Part shown: piece by piece, positions 32,149-40,940 of the stretch
Position numbering within the stretch: position 1 is the first letter of the stretch
Layout: the number at the start of each line of letters is the position of its first letter
Assembly (NCBI GenBank): GCA_903892415.1
Contig: CAITIQ010000152.1
Span: 1-44,988, forward strand
Direction of reading: 5' to 3'
Length of the DNA stretch: 44,988 nucleotides
Origin: an uncultured delta proteobacterium
Lineage (GTDB): Bacteria; Myxococcota_A; Polyangia; Polyangiales; Polyangiaceae
Program-made: the position numbers and the translations under genes
The notes under the pieces: generated by a model
The model's input: the letters and a program-made list of their open reading frames with translations, nothing else
The model's database searches: none
Told to the model about the DNA's origin: nothing

Positions 32149-33009
32149 TCACGGCACCGCGGTGGAGCAGCGAATACCGAGAAAGCCGCAGCGGTAGGTC
32201 TTCTTGAAGCCACCGTGGTGGGCAATCGCAACCTGCTTGGGCGCGCCGTCTTTCCAACTGCCACCGCGGCCAATGCGGAAGCTCCCGGTCGAATCATTGG
32301 TGGTGGTCGTCCACTGATAGATGTTACCGACCAGGTCAAACACGCCGGCTTTCCCCTGCGCGAAGGTACCTACTGGACAGGGCGTGGCGCGCTTCTCCTT
32401 GCCCGACCAACATAGTTGTTCAGCGGGCTCCTCGTTACCCCACGGATAGCTGAGCGCTTCCTCTCCTCCGCGCGCGGCCCACTCCCACTCGAGATCGCTC
32501 ACCACGCGCTTCCCCTGCGCCTTGCAATAACGAGCCGCTTGATCGAAATCGACGCAGATCATCGGCAAGTTGCCGCGCCCTTCTATCTTGTAGGTGGAAG
32601 GATCGCAGGCGTGTACCGCAGACTTGTCGCACTTGCCGGAATCAATACAAGCCGTGTATTCGTCGGTCGTCGCTAGATTGTTATCTAAGCAGAACGGCTC
32701 GACGCTCAGCTCTTGTCGGTAATAGGTAGATTTGAACTTGCCGCCGCTGAACTCGGACATGCCGGTTTGGCATTTGCCCTGTGCGGTGGGCTTCGGCGGC
32801 AGCGGTGGCGCCGTTGGCACCGGCTCGGCCGAGGCAACGGCGCTGGCCGTGGGCGTAACGCTCGCGCTGGCCGTGGCTAAGGGTGCCACCGCGGTAGCCG
32901 CTGCTGTTGTGGGCTCCGGCGGCTTGACCGGCTCGCTCGCGGCCGAGCAGGCGGAGCTAGCGAGCCCAAGCATCATCAGCGAGAACCGCGCGCATTCAAG
33001 ACGTGCCAT
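32149..33009 (-). CDS. FGE-like (SUMF1 domain) lipoprotein
   Basis: 286 residues. The lipobox is LASSAC (Cys21). An Ala/Thr/Pro tether of about 50 residues precedes a formylglycine-generating-enzyme-sulfatase family domain. Family marks: FCLDNNLATTDEYTACIDSGKC, PMICVDFDQAARYCKAQGKRVVSDLEWEWAARGGEE, YPWGNEEP, PVGTFAQGKAGVFDLVGNIYQWT, RIGRGGSWKDG, and the end YRCGFLGIRC. True FGEs use a Cys pair near the C-terminus to oxidise a sulfatase Cys. Here two Cys are present at CGFLGIRC, but most bacterial members are non-catalytic regulators or carbohydrate-binding proteins. Lies 15 bp after the next gene on this strand and may belong to the di-heme operon. Periplasmic. Confidence 0.88.
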   Translation of the reverse strand: MARLECARFSLMMLGLASSACSAASEPVKPPEPTTAAATAVAPLATASASVTPTASAVASAEPVPTAPPLPPKPTAQGKCQTGMSEFSGGKFKSTYYRQELSVEPFCLDNNLATTDEYTACIDSGKCDKSAVHACDPSTYKIEGRGNLPMICVDFDQAARYCKAQGKRVVSDLEWEWAARGGEEALSYPWGNEEPAEQLCWSGKEKRATPCPVGTFAQGKAGVFDLVGNIYQWTTTTNDSTGSFRIGRGGSWKDGAPKQVAIAHHGGFKKTYRCGFLGIRCSTAVP

Positions 33010-33024
33010 CGATCGAGACCTTTC

Positions 33025-33552
33025 TCAAAGAAGCGAAATGAAGGGCGACTCTTCGCCCGGGAGCCAATGTTCTTGCAGCACCAGCGCCGGCTCCGGAACG
33101 AACTCGCCTTGGGCGTCTTTGCCCTGCGCCCAGAACTGCAACACCCGTCGATCTCCGCGCCGCAGTGGGAACTGCACCTCGCCGGGTGCGCCCTGCTCTT
33201 CGGGGCCGATCCAAAAGGCGAGCCCTTCATTCGAGCCGCCGAGCAACGAGAGAGCGAACGTCCTTTGTGGGCAGCGCACTCGCAGCCATTCGCGTACGCG
33301 CGTGGCTTTGCAGCCTGCGGCCGCGGGGCTGACTCGGCTCAGTTGCATTGGGGACGCCGTTTGCCACTCCTTGGCGGTCGGCACGGGTGAGCGCTCGCTT
33401 GCCGCGCTCGCACTGGCGCTCAGACTCGCGCCTGCTGCGCCCGCCGATGACGCAGCACTCGGCGGCGCTGCTCCCGCCGTCAACGCCGACGAAAGCAGGC
33501 CCACGCCGAGCATGAGCGCCGCCGCTCCAAGGGATAGCAAGGTCCGCTTCAT
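33025..33552 (-). CDS. Secreted protein of unknown function, di-heme operon
   Basis: 175 residues with a signal peptide cut by signal peptidase I (MKRTLLSLGAAALMLGVGLLSSALTAGAA). An Ala/Ser tether follows, then a compact domain of about 110 residues with one Cys pair (AGCKATRVREWLRVRCPQ) and strand-like text (FALSLLGGSNEGLAFWIG, EVQFPLRRGDRRVLQFWAQG, PALVLQEHWLPGEE). No cofactor motif. The start overlaps the end of the di-heme gene by 4 bp (ATGA), so it is translated with it; it may be a subunit or maturation partner. Not recognised. Confidence 0.78.
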   Translation of the reverse strand: MKRTLLSLGAAALMLGVGLLSSALTAGAAPPSAASSAGAAGASLSASASAASERSPVPTAKEWQTASPMQLSRVSPAAAGCKATRVREWLRVRCPQRTFALSLLGGSNEGLAFWIGPEEQGAPGEVQFPLRRGDRRVLQFWAQGKDAQGEFVPEPALVLQEHWLPGEESPFISLL

Positions 33553-35681
33553 AGGGTTTTCAGGTAAGCAACCAGCGCAGCGCGATCAACGCCCGAGAGC
33601 TGGTTGGTACTCCCCATGCGATCGTTATTGTTGTTGATGATCCATTCGAGCGAGGGCGCCCGGCCGTCGTGAAAGTAGGGCGCCCTTCCGCCGATGAAGC
33701 GTAACGAGGGCGTTTTGAAGCCTGCCTCCTCCTCTTCGTCGAAGCCGCCGCGCACCGGGAGCTTGGCCAGCGAGTACACAGCGCGGTTGGTGAAGCCGGT
33801 TTCGGCGGCGTGGCATTGCGCGCAGCGGACCTCCGGACTCGCGAACACGTCTCGGCCGCGTTTCTCGGTCTCGCTCAGCTCGCGGCCCAGGGCTGGCGGT
33901 GGCACGAGCCCGCGCCGCAGAAAGACCGTGAGTCGGCCGGCCCGCGCGATCAGGTTGGAGCCGTCATGTTTTGGCATCCCGCCCCAACGGTGCAAACCGA
34001 AGCCAGCGTTGAGCCGCGCAGCGAGGTCGGTGCTTTCCCCGTGCCAGCCGTACGGACCTGCTGCTGCAACCAAGCCGGCCAACATCGGCGTGCGCCGCGG
34101 TAATCCGCGCACGCCTTCTTCTTGCGGGATGTCGGCGGCGTCCCCAACGAAGTTCGTATGCGTACCGTCGGTGGTATTGAACTTCGCCTCGTGCCACACG
34201 TGCCCATCGTCACGGCCCTCGGGGTGGCAGCCCGCACAGGCGAGACCGCCGCTCGTGATGCGGTCGGTCGCATTGTAAAAGAGCCTTCGCCCGATCGCGC
34301 CGTCCTTGTCGGCGAGTGGCTCATCGGCGAGGCGCACGGTGCTGACCACCGCAGCGGGGAGCTCCTTCGCCGGAGCGCTCTCGCGGCTGAAGTCCTCCAG
34401 CTTGACGACGGCCAAATCGTAGGTCGATCGACACCAAACCCAGGCCGTCTTCTCATCGCTCGAGAGCGCAAGGCCGCTGGGCGCACCGCAGGTCCCAGCG
34501 ACGGGGAGCAGCGGATCGTAGTCGCTACCAACCACATAACTGCGCAACACGCCGCGCGCGGGATCGAGCCCCGTCGCGTCCAGTTCGGCGAGGAGATCAT
34601 CGCCCTCGCTGGCGACGAGCAGCGTTTGCGTGCTCTTGCGATAGGCCATCGCGCGCGGTTGCGTGAACGGTGACAGCGGCTTACCGGGCACCACCAGCTC
34701 GCGCCCGCTCGGCGCTTTATCTGCGCGTAAGAACGGCAGCAGGTTATGCCGCCGCGGAGCGAGTGAGCTGTCGTCGGCGGTGAGCAGCACGTCCACCGTT
34801 GAAGCGCCAAACCAGGCGTTTTCGCCGAGCGCGCCGAGCGCATGGCGAGCGACGAACAGCCGCGATTGGTCGGGCGAGAGCAGCGCCGCGTAGCCGAGCG
34901 AGGCCCCCAACGTTACGCCGGAGGGCGAGCGCAACGGCGCTGGCGTGAGCCCTACGCTCGAGACTTTGGGCGGACTCGCAAGGCCGCCTGGTCCTGCGGC
35001 CTCGAGCTTGGTCAACGCTGAGCCGACGAGGTGGCTGACATAAGCGACTGTGCCTTGCTCGTTCAGCACCACCGCTCGCGGCTCACGCGCTACCTCGAGC
35101 GACCACAACTTCTGCAGTGAGCCGAGCTCGACCGCGGAGATTTGGCTGGTCCAGGCCGAGCTGACCAGCACCAAGCTCTCATCCGCCGATAGCCCGATGC
35201 CCCACGCATCGGCGGGCAGCTCCACGCGCCCCTTCTCGAAAAGCGCGCCCTGCTCATCGCGCTCGATCACCAGCAAAAGCCCTGGATCGCGCACGGTGAC
35301 GAGCACGCGCCCGGCGAGCGCAAGCACTTGCGCCGGTGCTCCCGGAAGCTCCAAGGTCTGAACTTGATCGGCGCTCGGTACTGCGCTGGCGCTCGGCAGC
35401 GGAATGCGCCGCAGCGCCTTGTGATCCTCGTCGGCGAGATAGAGCGCCTGCTCGCCCACAGCGAGCGCGAGCGCGCCGCCTTCTCGGACGTTGGCCTTGG
35501 CTCGTGGCGCCGCTTCAGGCTCCGGCAAAGAGCTCGCAGCCGCAGAGACGCTTCCTTGGGCAGCCGTCGCGCTTGTGCTGGTCTGCGCACTCGAACCAGC
35601 CTCTGACGAGCAAGCCGTCGCGGCAGCCGAAATCAAAGCGAGTCCAAGCAAGGTGAGGGGAGGCCGCACCCGGCGCATCAT
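33549..35681 (-). CDS. Lipoprotein with beta-propeller and two c-haem motifs (MauG/CCP-like)
   Basis: 710 residues. A lipobox ends at Cys24 (AAATAC). Residues about 60-440 form a propeller of YVTN/SMP-30-like repeats (LLVIERDEQG, LSADESLVLVSS, LNEQGTVAYVSHLVG, LSPDQSRLFVARHALG, LSSDEKTAWVWC). The C-terminal part has two CxxCH motifs, CAGCHPEGRDDGH at 482 and CAQCHAAETGF at 620, plus FHDGRAPSLEWIINNN and RAALVAYLKTL, as in di-heme peroxidase/MauG families. Possible axial Met and His are visible but not assigned. Predicted job: periplasmic redox reaction, perhaps peroxidase or protein oxidation, with the propeller presenting substrate. It heads an operon with a small secreted protein and an FGE-like lipoprotein. 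Confidence 0.9.
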   Translation of the reverse strand: MMRRVRPPLTLLGLALISAAATACSSEAGSSAQTSTSATAAQGSVSAAASSLPEPEAAPRAKANVREGGALALAVGEQALYLADEDHKALRRIPLPSASAVPSADQVQTLELPGAPAQVLALAGRVLVTVRDPGLLLVIERDEQGALFEKGRVELPADAWGIGLSADESLVLVSSAWTSQISAVELGSLQKLWSLEVAREPRAVVLNEQGTVAYVSHLVGSALTKLEAAGPGGLASPPKVSSVGLTPAPLRSPSGVTLGASLGYAALLSPDQSRLFVARHALGALGENAWFGASTVDVLLTADDSSLAPRRHNLLPFLRADKAPSGRELVVPGKPLSPFTQPRAMAYRKSTQTLLVASEGDDLLAELDATGLDPARGVLRSYVVGSDYDPLLPVAGTCGAPSGLALSSDEKTAWVWCRSTYDLAVVKLEDFSRESAPAKELPAAVVSTVRLADEPLADKDGAIGRRLFYNATDRITSGGLACAGCHPEGRDDGHVWHEAKFNTTDGTHTNFVGDAADIPQEEGVRGLPRRTPMLAGLVAAAGPYGWHGESTDLAARLNAGFGLHRWGGMPKHDGSNLIARAGRLTVFLRRGLVPPPALGRELSETEKRGRDVFASPEVRCAQCHAAETGFTNRAVYSLAKLPVRGGFDEEEEAGFKTPSLRFIGGRAPYFHDGRAPSLEWIINNNNDRMGSTNQLSGVDRAALVAYLKTL

Positions 35682-35794
35682 CCAAGCGGGGTGCGCTCGC
35701 GGTCAAGCCGTGCGCCGCAACAAGCCCGTGAATTCATGGCTGCAAACCAACTCGTCGACGCGCCGCCAGGAACGCTCGATACTGACGGCCGTTG

Positions 35795-36709
35795 ATGAAG
35801 AAACAAAGCTACGTGCTGTTTGGTCACCCAGTGAAGCACTCCGCTTCCGCTGCGATGTTCACGGCGGCTTTTCGCACGGCGGGCTTACCGCACTCCTACA
35901 GCCCAGTGGACGTTGGAACCTTGGGCGCACTCGAGCGAGCGGTCGGCTACTTGCGAGACGGTGTCTACGACGGCGCCAACGTGACCTTACCGTACAAGCG
36001 CGAGGTGCTCGGCCTGGTCGATCGCATCGATGAATCGGCGGCCCGTGCGCTCGCGGCCAATGTGCTCGTGCGCGACGCGAACGACAAGGTCGTCGCCTAC
36101 AACACCGACGTCGGCGCGCTCCAAGCGGAGATCGTCGAGGCCACCGCGGATCGTCGGCGCGCGGCGATCCTCGGCGCAGGCGGCGCAGCAACAGCAGCCA
36201 TCGCAGCTTGCAAGGCGCTCGGATTTTCGGTCATCGGCGTGACCACGCGCTCGTGGACCGACACTGAGGCGATCGTTGATTCGCCCAGCTCGGAGCGTGT
36301 GCGCGCGGTCGGCGGCCTGGCTTCGGTGTGGCCGAGTCACGAGCATGTGCAGCCCTCCACCAAGCTGTCGATGGCCATGCGCATGCAATGGACCGAGCTG
36401 GCGCAGCTGGCCGATATCGTGATTCAAGCCACCAGCGCGGGCATGCAAGGCGCCGATCCGGGCGATGAGGTGGCCAGCGTGGTGCCGTTCGAGTCGATGT
36501 CCAAACGCGCGTTCGCGCTCGATCTCGTGTACCGCCCGCCCACCACGCCGTTCATTGAAAAGGCACGCAAAGCCGGGATCCCCGCGGCCTCTGGCCTCGG
36601 TATGTTGGTGCGCCAGGCCGAGGCTGCGTACAAGCTTTGGCTCGGGCAGGCGCCGGCCCCGGCGGTCATGCGCAACGCCGTTGACGCGTTGATTGCTGGA
36701 GATTCCTGA
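35795..36709 (+). CDS. aroE: Shikimate dehydrogenase
   Basis: About 304 residues. Start ATG 35795; a TTG three bases upstream is in frame. Substrate-binding and catalytic text is present: LFGHPVKHSASAAMFTAAF, NVTLPYKREVL with the catalytic Lys, VAYNTDVG with the catalytic Asp, nucleotide loop ILGAGGAATAAIAA, and C-terminal SGLGMLVRQAEAAYKLW. It reduces 3-dehydroshikimate to shikimate with NADPH in aromatic amino-acid synthesis. It is about 30 residues longer than E. coli AroE; the extra length is mainly an insertion near 180-205 (WPSHEHVQPSTKLSMAMRM). It precedes the kinase gene by 61 bp; whether they share a transcript is unclear. Confidence 0.92.
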   Translation: MKKQSYVLFGHPVKHSASAAMFTAAFRTAGLPHSYSPVDVGTLGALERAVGYLRDGVYDGANVTLPYKREVLGLVDRIDESAARALAANVLVRDANDKVVAYNTDVGALQAEIVEATADRRRAAILGAGGAATAAIAACKALGFSVIGVTTRSWTDTEAIVDSPSSERVRAVGGLASVWPSHEHVQPSTKLSMAMRMQWTELAQLADIVIQATSAGMQGADPGDEVASVVPFESMSKRAFALDLVYRPPTTPFIEKARKAGIPAASGLGMLVRQAEAAYKLWLGQAPAPAVMRNAVDALIAGDS

Positions 36710-36770
36710 GGCAATTCGATTTATGCGTCGATTGTTGAGCGCTGCCACAACCGATTGAACACGTTCTTGC

Positions 36771-38549
36771 ATGGTGGACGCAGCAGACAACTCAGTGCGT
36801 GAGGCCCAACCCGAAAGCAGCGTCGATCTCGATGCGTTGCGCGGGACCCCGTATCGCATGTTGCGCAGTATCGGTCGTGGCGGCATGGGCGAGGTGGTGG
36901 AGGCGGAGCACCGTCGACTCGGCAAATTGCTCGTCGTGAAATTGGTGCACCCCGAGCTCGCGCATCCCTACGCCGCCGAGCGGCTGCGCGTTGAAGCGCA
37001 GATCCTCTCGCGGCTTTCGCACCCAAACTTGGTGGAGGTAAGCGATCTCGGGATCACCAAAGAAGGTAGGCCCTACTTGGTGATGGAGCGCCTCACCGGT
37101 CGCACCCTGCTCGACGAGGTGATCGCCCGCAGTTATCTGCCGCCCGACGAGGCCGTACAAATCGCGGCGGACGTGCTCTCGGCGTTGGAAGCGGCGCACG
37201 CAGAGGGCATCGTTCATCGCGACATCAAGAGCGAGAACGTCTTTCTTCATGAAGCCACCGACGCGCGCGGGATCAAACGTCGGGTGGTCAAGCTGCTCGA
37301 TTTTGGCGTGGCGAAGATCTTGGCCTCGGACCAAGCGGTGGAGCCCACGCGCTTCCCAACGGAGGAAGGCTCGCTGCTCGGTACCCCGCGCTTTTGTTCG
37401 CCCGAACAAGCGCACGGTCGCTCCACGATCGACCATCGCGCGGACCTCTACGCCGTCGGCGGCATGCTGTTCATGATGGTCACGGGCCGCCGTCCCTTCG
37501 AACAAAGTGGCATGTTCGAGTTGATGCACGCGCACCTCTCGGAGCCGCCGCCGGTGCCCTCGTCGGTTGCGCCACAGCCTCTTTCCGCCGCGCTCGACGC
37601 AGCGATTTTGCGCGCCTTGGCCAAGAAGCCCGAGGACCGTTTTCCTTCCGCCACAGTGATGGCGCGCGCGTTGTGGGACGCCGTTCAAGGGCCGGCGGCC
37701 TTCTCGCCGGCCTTCATGTCAGCGCCGCTTGGCGCACCACCAGCCGTTGTCGCACAGGCGGTTGCCGTGCCGGTGGTCCCAGCGCCGGCTGCGGTTTCGG
37801 CACCTGCTTCGCGCTCCCCCGCGACCTTGGCCTCCCCATCGCCAATCGCATCCGCAAACGCCGCTGCTCCCTCGCCGGCGCTGGGGGCAACTCCCGCGCT
37901 CGGCCCCGCGACCGCGCCTGTCGCGTCGCCGCAAGCGGCGATGCCGGCGCAAACTCCCTCGCGCCGCGCCATGCACGGAACTCAAATGCTCGATCGTGAG
38001 TCCTTCTCGGCGCCGCCTCGCTCTGCGGGCGCACCCATGAGCGGCACGCTGCCGCTGGACGCTTCCTCGCCCATCGCGAATCCCGCCGCTGCTGCCCCGC
38101 TTGGTACCACCCCGCTTGGTACCACCCCGCTTGGTACCACCCCGCTTGGTACCACCCCGCTGGCTGCTTCTCCGCTCCCAGTTGCACCGCCCAACGCAGG
38201 GGCCGCCGCGCCGCAGACAACAGCAGCGGCCGCATTCGCTCCACAACCCACCACCGCACCGATGCCGCGCATGAGCCGCTCGCAGTTGCCGGCCACAGCA
38301 CCGGGTGGTTACCCCGCCGTCAACGCGCACGCGGCCGGACCCCACGGGCCACAGGGCTCAGCTACTCCGTCCTCGGCGTCGCCCGGCCCGGCTCCGGGCT
38401 TCGCACCACTTCCACTGCCTCCGCTGACGCCCGCTCCGCCGCGTGAAGCAGGCTTTGATCGCTTGCGGTTTGCGCTGATCTTCGCCGGCGCCACGCTGGT
38501 GATCGGCGTGCTCACGATCATCGTCGTACGCTTCCTCCTGCACCCCTGA
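36771..38549 (+). CDS. Ser/Thr protein kinase, C-terminally membrane-anchored
   Basis: 592 residues. Kinase domain at about 25-300: GRGGMGEVVEAEH, Lys57 (VVKLV), HRDIKSENVF at about 149-158, DFGVAK at 177-182, GTPRFCSPEQ, ARADLY-type APE region. Then about 270 residues of Ala/Pro low complexity (including LGTTP repeats). The last 20 residues are one membrane segment (FALIFAGATLVIGVLTIIVV) with only RFLLHP after it. So the whole kinase faces the cytoplasm and is tethered by its tail, with nothing outside to sense. The HRD and DFG residues are intact, so it should be active. First of five same-strand genes with short gaps. Confidence 0.93.
   Translation: MVDAADNSVREAQPESSVDLDALRGTPYRMLRSIGRGGMGEVVEAEHRRLGKLLVVKLVHPELAHPYAAERLRVEAQILSRLSHPNLVEVSDLGITKEGRPYLVMERLTGRTLLDEVIARSYLPPDEAVQIAADVLSALEAAHAEGIVHRDIKSENVFLHEATDARGIKRRVVKLLDFGVAKILASDQAVEPTRFPTEEGSLLGTPRFCSPEQAHGRSTIDHRADLYAVGGMLFMMVTGRRPFEQSGMFELMHAHLSEPPPVPSSVAPQPLSAALDAAILRALAKKPEDRFPSATVMARALWDAVQGPAAFSPAFMSAPLGAPPAVVAQAVAVPVVPAPAAVSAPASRSPATLASPSPIASANAAAPSPALGATPALGPATAPVASPQAAMPAQTPSRRAMHGTQMLDRESFSAPPRSAGAPMSGTLPLDASSPIANPAAAAPLGTTPLGTTPLGTTPLGTTPLAASPLPVAPPNAGAAAPQTTAAAAFAPQPTTAPMPRMSRSQLPATAPGGYPAVNAHAAGPHGPQGSATPSSASPGPAPGFAPLPLPPLTPAPPREAGFDRLRFALIFAGATLVIGVLTIIVVRFLLHP
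38097..38156. repeat. 15-bp tandem repeat inside the first tail-anchored kinase gene
   Basis: Four perfect copies of ccgcttggtaccacc (38097-38111, -38126, -38141, -38156), coding for LGTTP units of the linker. Each carries GGTACC. Length is a multiple of three, so copy number can vary without loss of frame. Confidence 0.9.
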
Positions 38550-38585
38550 TCTGGCGCTGGGACAGCTCACGCACAATCGGCTACC

Positions 38586-40886
38586 TTGCGCCAGCTCGCC
38601 GTGAACAAGGGCCCCTCCTATCAACCTGGTGACAAACTGCTCGACGTTTACGTCGTGGAGCGCGTGCTTGGTGAAGGCGGCTTCAACGATGTTTACCTGG
38701 CCCGCCATCAGATCCTGCCGCGGCGCTACGCGATCAAAGTCCTGCGCTCCACCGTCGCGCAAACGGCGGCGGATCTCGAGCGGCTGCGCAGCCGCGTCGA
38801 GCGTGAGGCGATCGTCCTGGCTCGCTTCGACCACCCCAACCTGCCGACGCTGCACGACATGCGGCTGGAGCAGGGCGCCCCGGTGCTCGTGCTCGAGTAC
38901 TTGGAGGGCAAAGACTTTGGCTACGTCCTGGATGCAACGCGGCAGCTGGCCGTGCAAGACGCGCTTTACATAGGTATCGAGGTAGCCAAGCCGCTATCCA
39001 TTGCGCACCAACGGGAGATCGTTCACCGCGATATAAAGCCGGAGAACATCTTCTGCATGACCGAGGAGCCGCCGGAGGGCAAAGCCGTCGTTCGCCTGCT
39101 GGATTTCGGCGCGTCGCTCTTGCTCGGTGAGACCAAGCGGCTCACCCGCGAGAACTCGGTGATCGCTACTATGTATTATGTCGCGCCTGAGTCACTGCAG
39201 GGCGCCGGCAAGCCGGACCATCGCGTAGATATTTATGCACTGGGCCTGGTGTTGTGGGAGAGCCTGGCCGGCTTCCACCCGTTCGACCCGAACGATCAAG
39301 GCGTGCCCGCTACGCGTATGGGCCTATTGCAGATGGACCAACCGGTGCCCTACCTGCGTGACGTCCGCCCCGACGTGCCCACCCGCTTCGCCGACGTATT
39401 GGCGAAAATGGTGGCGAAGAACCCCGGGGAACGGCCAGCGACGATGCAGAACGTCTACGACGAACTGTGGGCCGTGCTCTCGACCATGCAGCACAGCGCC
39501 GAGCGGATGGGCCAGCGTTTACCCTCCATTTTTACCCGACAGGGCATGCGCCTGCCCGACGGCCAGGTGGTCTCTTCGCGCAGGCACCGTCGGCGCACCG
39601 TCGAGCGCGGCGGCGCTGCGAGCTACGCCCTCTCCAGCTCCTCGATCCCAACCGAGCGCCGCCCGAGCGACGCCGGTCCGGCCCCAGCCCAAGCCGCGCC
39701 CAACTCGGCTGCCAACCCCGCGCTCGTCGCTCGTGCCTCGGCCTCCCCCGCTGCCACCCAAGAGAGCCCGCAGCTGCGCCGTTCGAGTTCCGGCGCCGTA
39801 GCGCCGCTCACGTTGCCCGCCTCGGCCGAGCAACAAGCCCGCGCTGCCGCTACTCCCCGCGGTACCGAGCTATTGCCCAATAGCCCATTAAACCGCCAAG
39901 ACGAGGCCGATCCGCAGGTCAAACAGCTGCTCGAGTTGGCCCAATCGCCGAACAAGCCCGGCCATCGCGAGGCGCTGGAAGCCGCGCTCGGGCATACCTC
40001 GCCTGCGGTGCGTAAGGCCGCGACCCAAGGGCTCTCACGCGCCAATTCACCGCTTTCACGCACGGCGCTCGAACGTGCGCTGGCCAGCGAGCGCGATATC
40101 GAAGTACGCAGCGTGATGGCGCTAACGCTCGATCTGATGGCGCCGGCCGCTCCAGCGCCGGGGCTCGGCGGCACCGTATCGATGAATGACGGCTCGCGGC
40201 CCGCGGGCTTTCCTTCGCCCCAAAGCCCGCTGCCCAAGCCCGCCGCAGCTCAACCGGCGCCCACGCTGAGTGAAGAACAAGACGGCGGAGCGACCTTCAT
40301 CGCGCGCCTCGCCGCCTCTGCGCTCACCGCTCCCCGGCTCGAAGAACGCGAGCGCTCGCTGGTCGCTTTGCAGCAATCTTCCCCCGTCCACGCCGAGCGG
40401 GTGACGCTGGCCAAACAAGTGATCGATCCCTTCGATGCGCGCGGCCAGGCCATCCCCGAGCCGGCGCGGGTCGAGGGCTTGGCGCGGCTGCGCTCGGTTG
40501 GCGTCGATCAGTTCCTGCTGCAAGCCGTGATGCGTGGTTTGGCCCGCCCGCCGAGCGAGCGCATCCAGCGTGAATGTCTGCACGTCCTCGCGGAAGAGGG
40601 CGATCAACGCCACGCAGGTTTCCTCGAGCAAATGCGTCGGGATCAGGTACTGCCACCGCCCTTTTTGAGCTTGCTCGAGCAGGCGCTCCAGGCGCTCAAC
40701 GCGCGTCCCGCACGCAAGCTCCCAGCGCTCTTGCCGCCCATCTCCGCGTCGACTGAGGCCGCCGCCAAGCTCAGTCCAACGCCGAAAAAAGGCCCGCGTA
40801 AGCAAGACCTAATCGCCATCGTCGCGGCGATGCTCGTCGTGCTGTTGATCGTCGCTACGCTGCTCGGAATGAGGGTCTTCCGATGA
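38586..40886 (+). CDS. Ser/Thr protein kinase with HEAT-like repeats, C-terminally anchored
   Basis: 766 residues from TTG 38586; GTG 38601 in frame is the alternative. Kinase domain at about 15-300: GEGGFNDVYLA, Lys51 (YAIKVL), HRDIKPEN at about 147-154, DFGASL at 173-178, YYVAPESL, DIYALGLVLWE. After a Pro/Ala linker, two helical repeat sections resemble HEAT repeats: LLELAQSPNKPGHREALEAALGHTSPAVRKAATQGL with ERALASERDIEVRSVMALTL, and later LARLRSVGVDQFLLQAVMRGLARPPSERIQRECLHVLAE. A membrane segment (LIAIVAAMLVVLLIVATLLGM) lies at the very end with RVFR after it. Likely docks a partner through the HEAT part. 36 bp after the preceding kinase gene. Confidence 0.92.
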   Translation: MRQLAVNKGPSYQPGDKLLDVYVVERVLGEGGFNDVYLARHQILPRRYAIKVLRSTVAQTAADLERLRSRVEREAIVLARFDHPNLPTLHDMRLEQGAPVLVLEYLEGKDFGYVLDATRQLAVQDALYIGIEVAKPLSIAHQREIVHRDIKPENIFCMTEEPPEGKAVVRLLDFGASLLLGETKRLTRENSVIATMYYVAPESLQGAGKPDHRVDIYALGLVLWESLAGFHPFDPNDQGVPATRMGLLQMDQPVPYLRDVRPDVPTRFADVLAKMVAKNPGERPATMQNVYDELWAVLSTMQHSAERMGQRLPSIFTRQGMRLPDGQVVSSRRHRRRTVERGGAASYALSSSSIPTERRPSDAGPAPAQAAPNSAANPALVARASASPAATQESPQLRRSSSGAVAPLTLPASAEQQARAAATPRGTELLPNSPLNRQDEADPQVKQLLELAQSPNKPGHREALEAALGHTSPAVRKAATQGLSRANSPLSRTALERALASERDIEVRSVMALTLDLMAPAAPAPGLGGTVSMNDGSRPAGFPSPQSPLPKPAAAQPAPTLSEEQDGGATFIARLAASALTAPRLEERERSLVALQQSSPVHAERVTLAKQVIDPFDARGQAIPEPARVEGLARLRSVGVDQFLLQAVMRGLARPPSERIQRECLHVLAEEGDQRHAGFLEQMRRDQVLPPPFLSLLEQALQALNARPARKLPALLPPISASTEAAAKLSPTPKKGPRKQDLIAIVAAMLVVLLIVATLLGMRVFR

Positions 40887-40940
40887 GGCCATGCACAAAG
40901 CTGAGCGCTGCGTGGGCGCTCGTGGAATGTTGGGTTAGAG

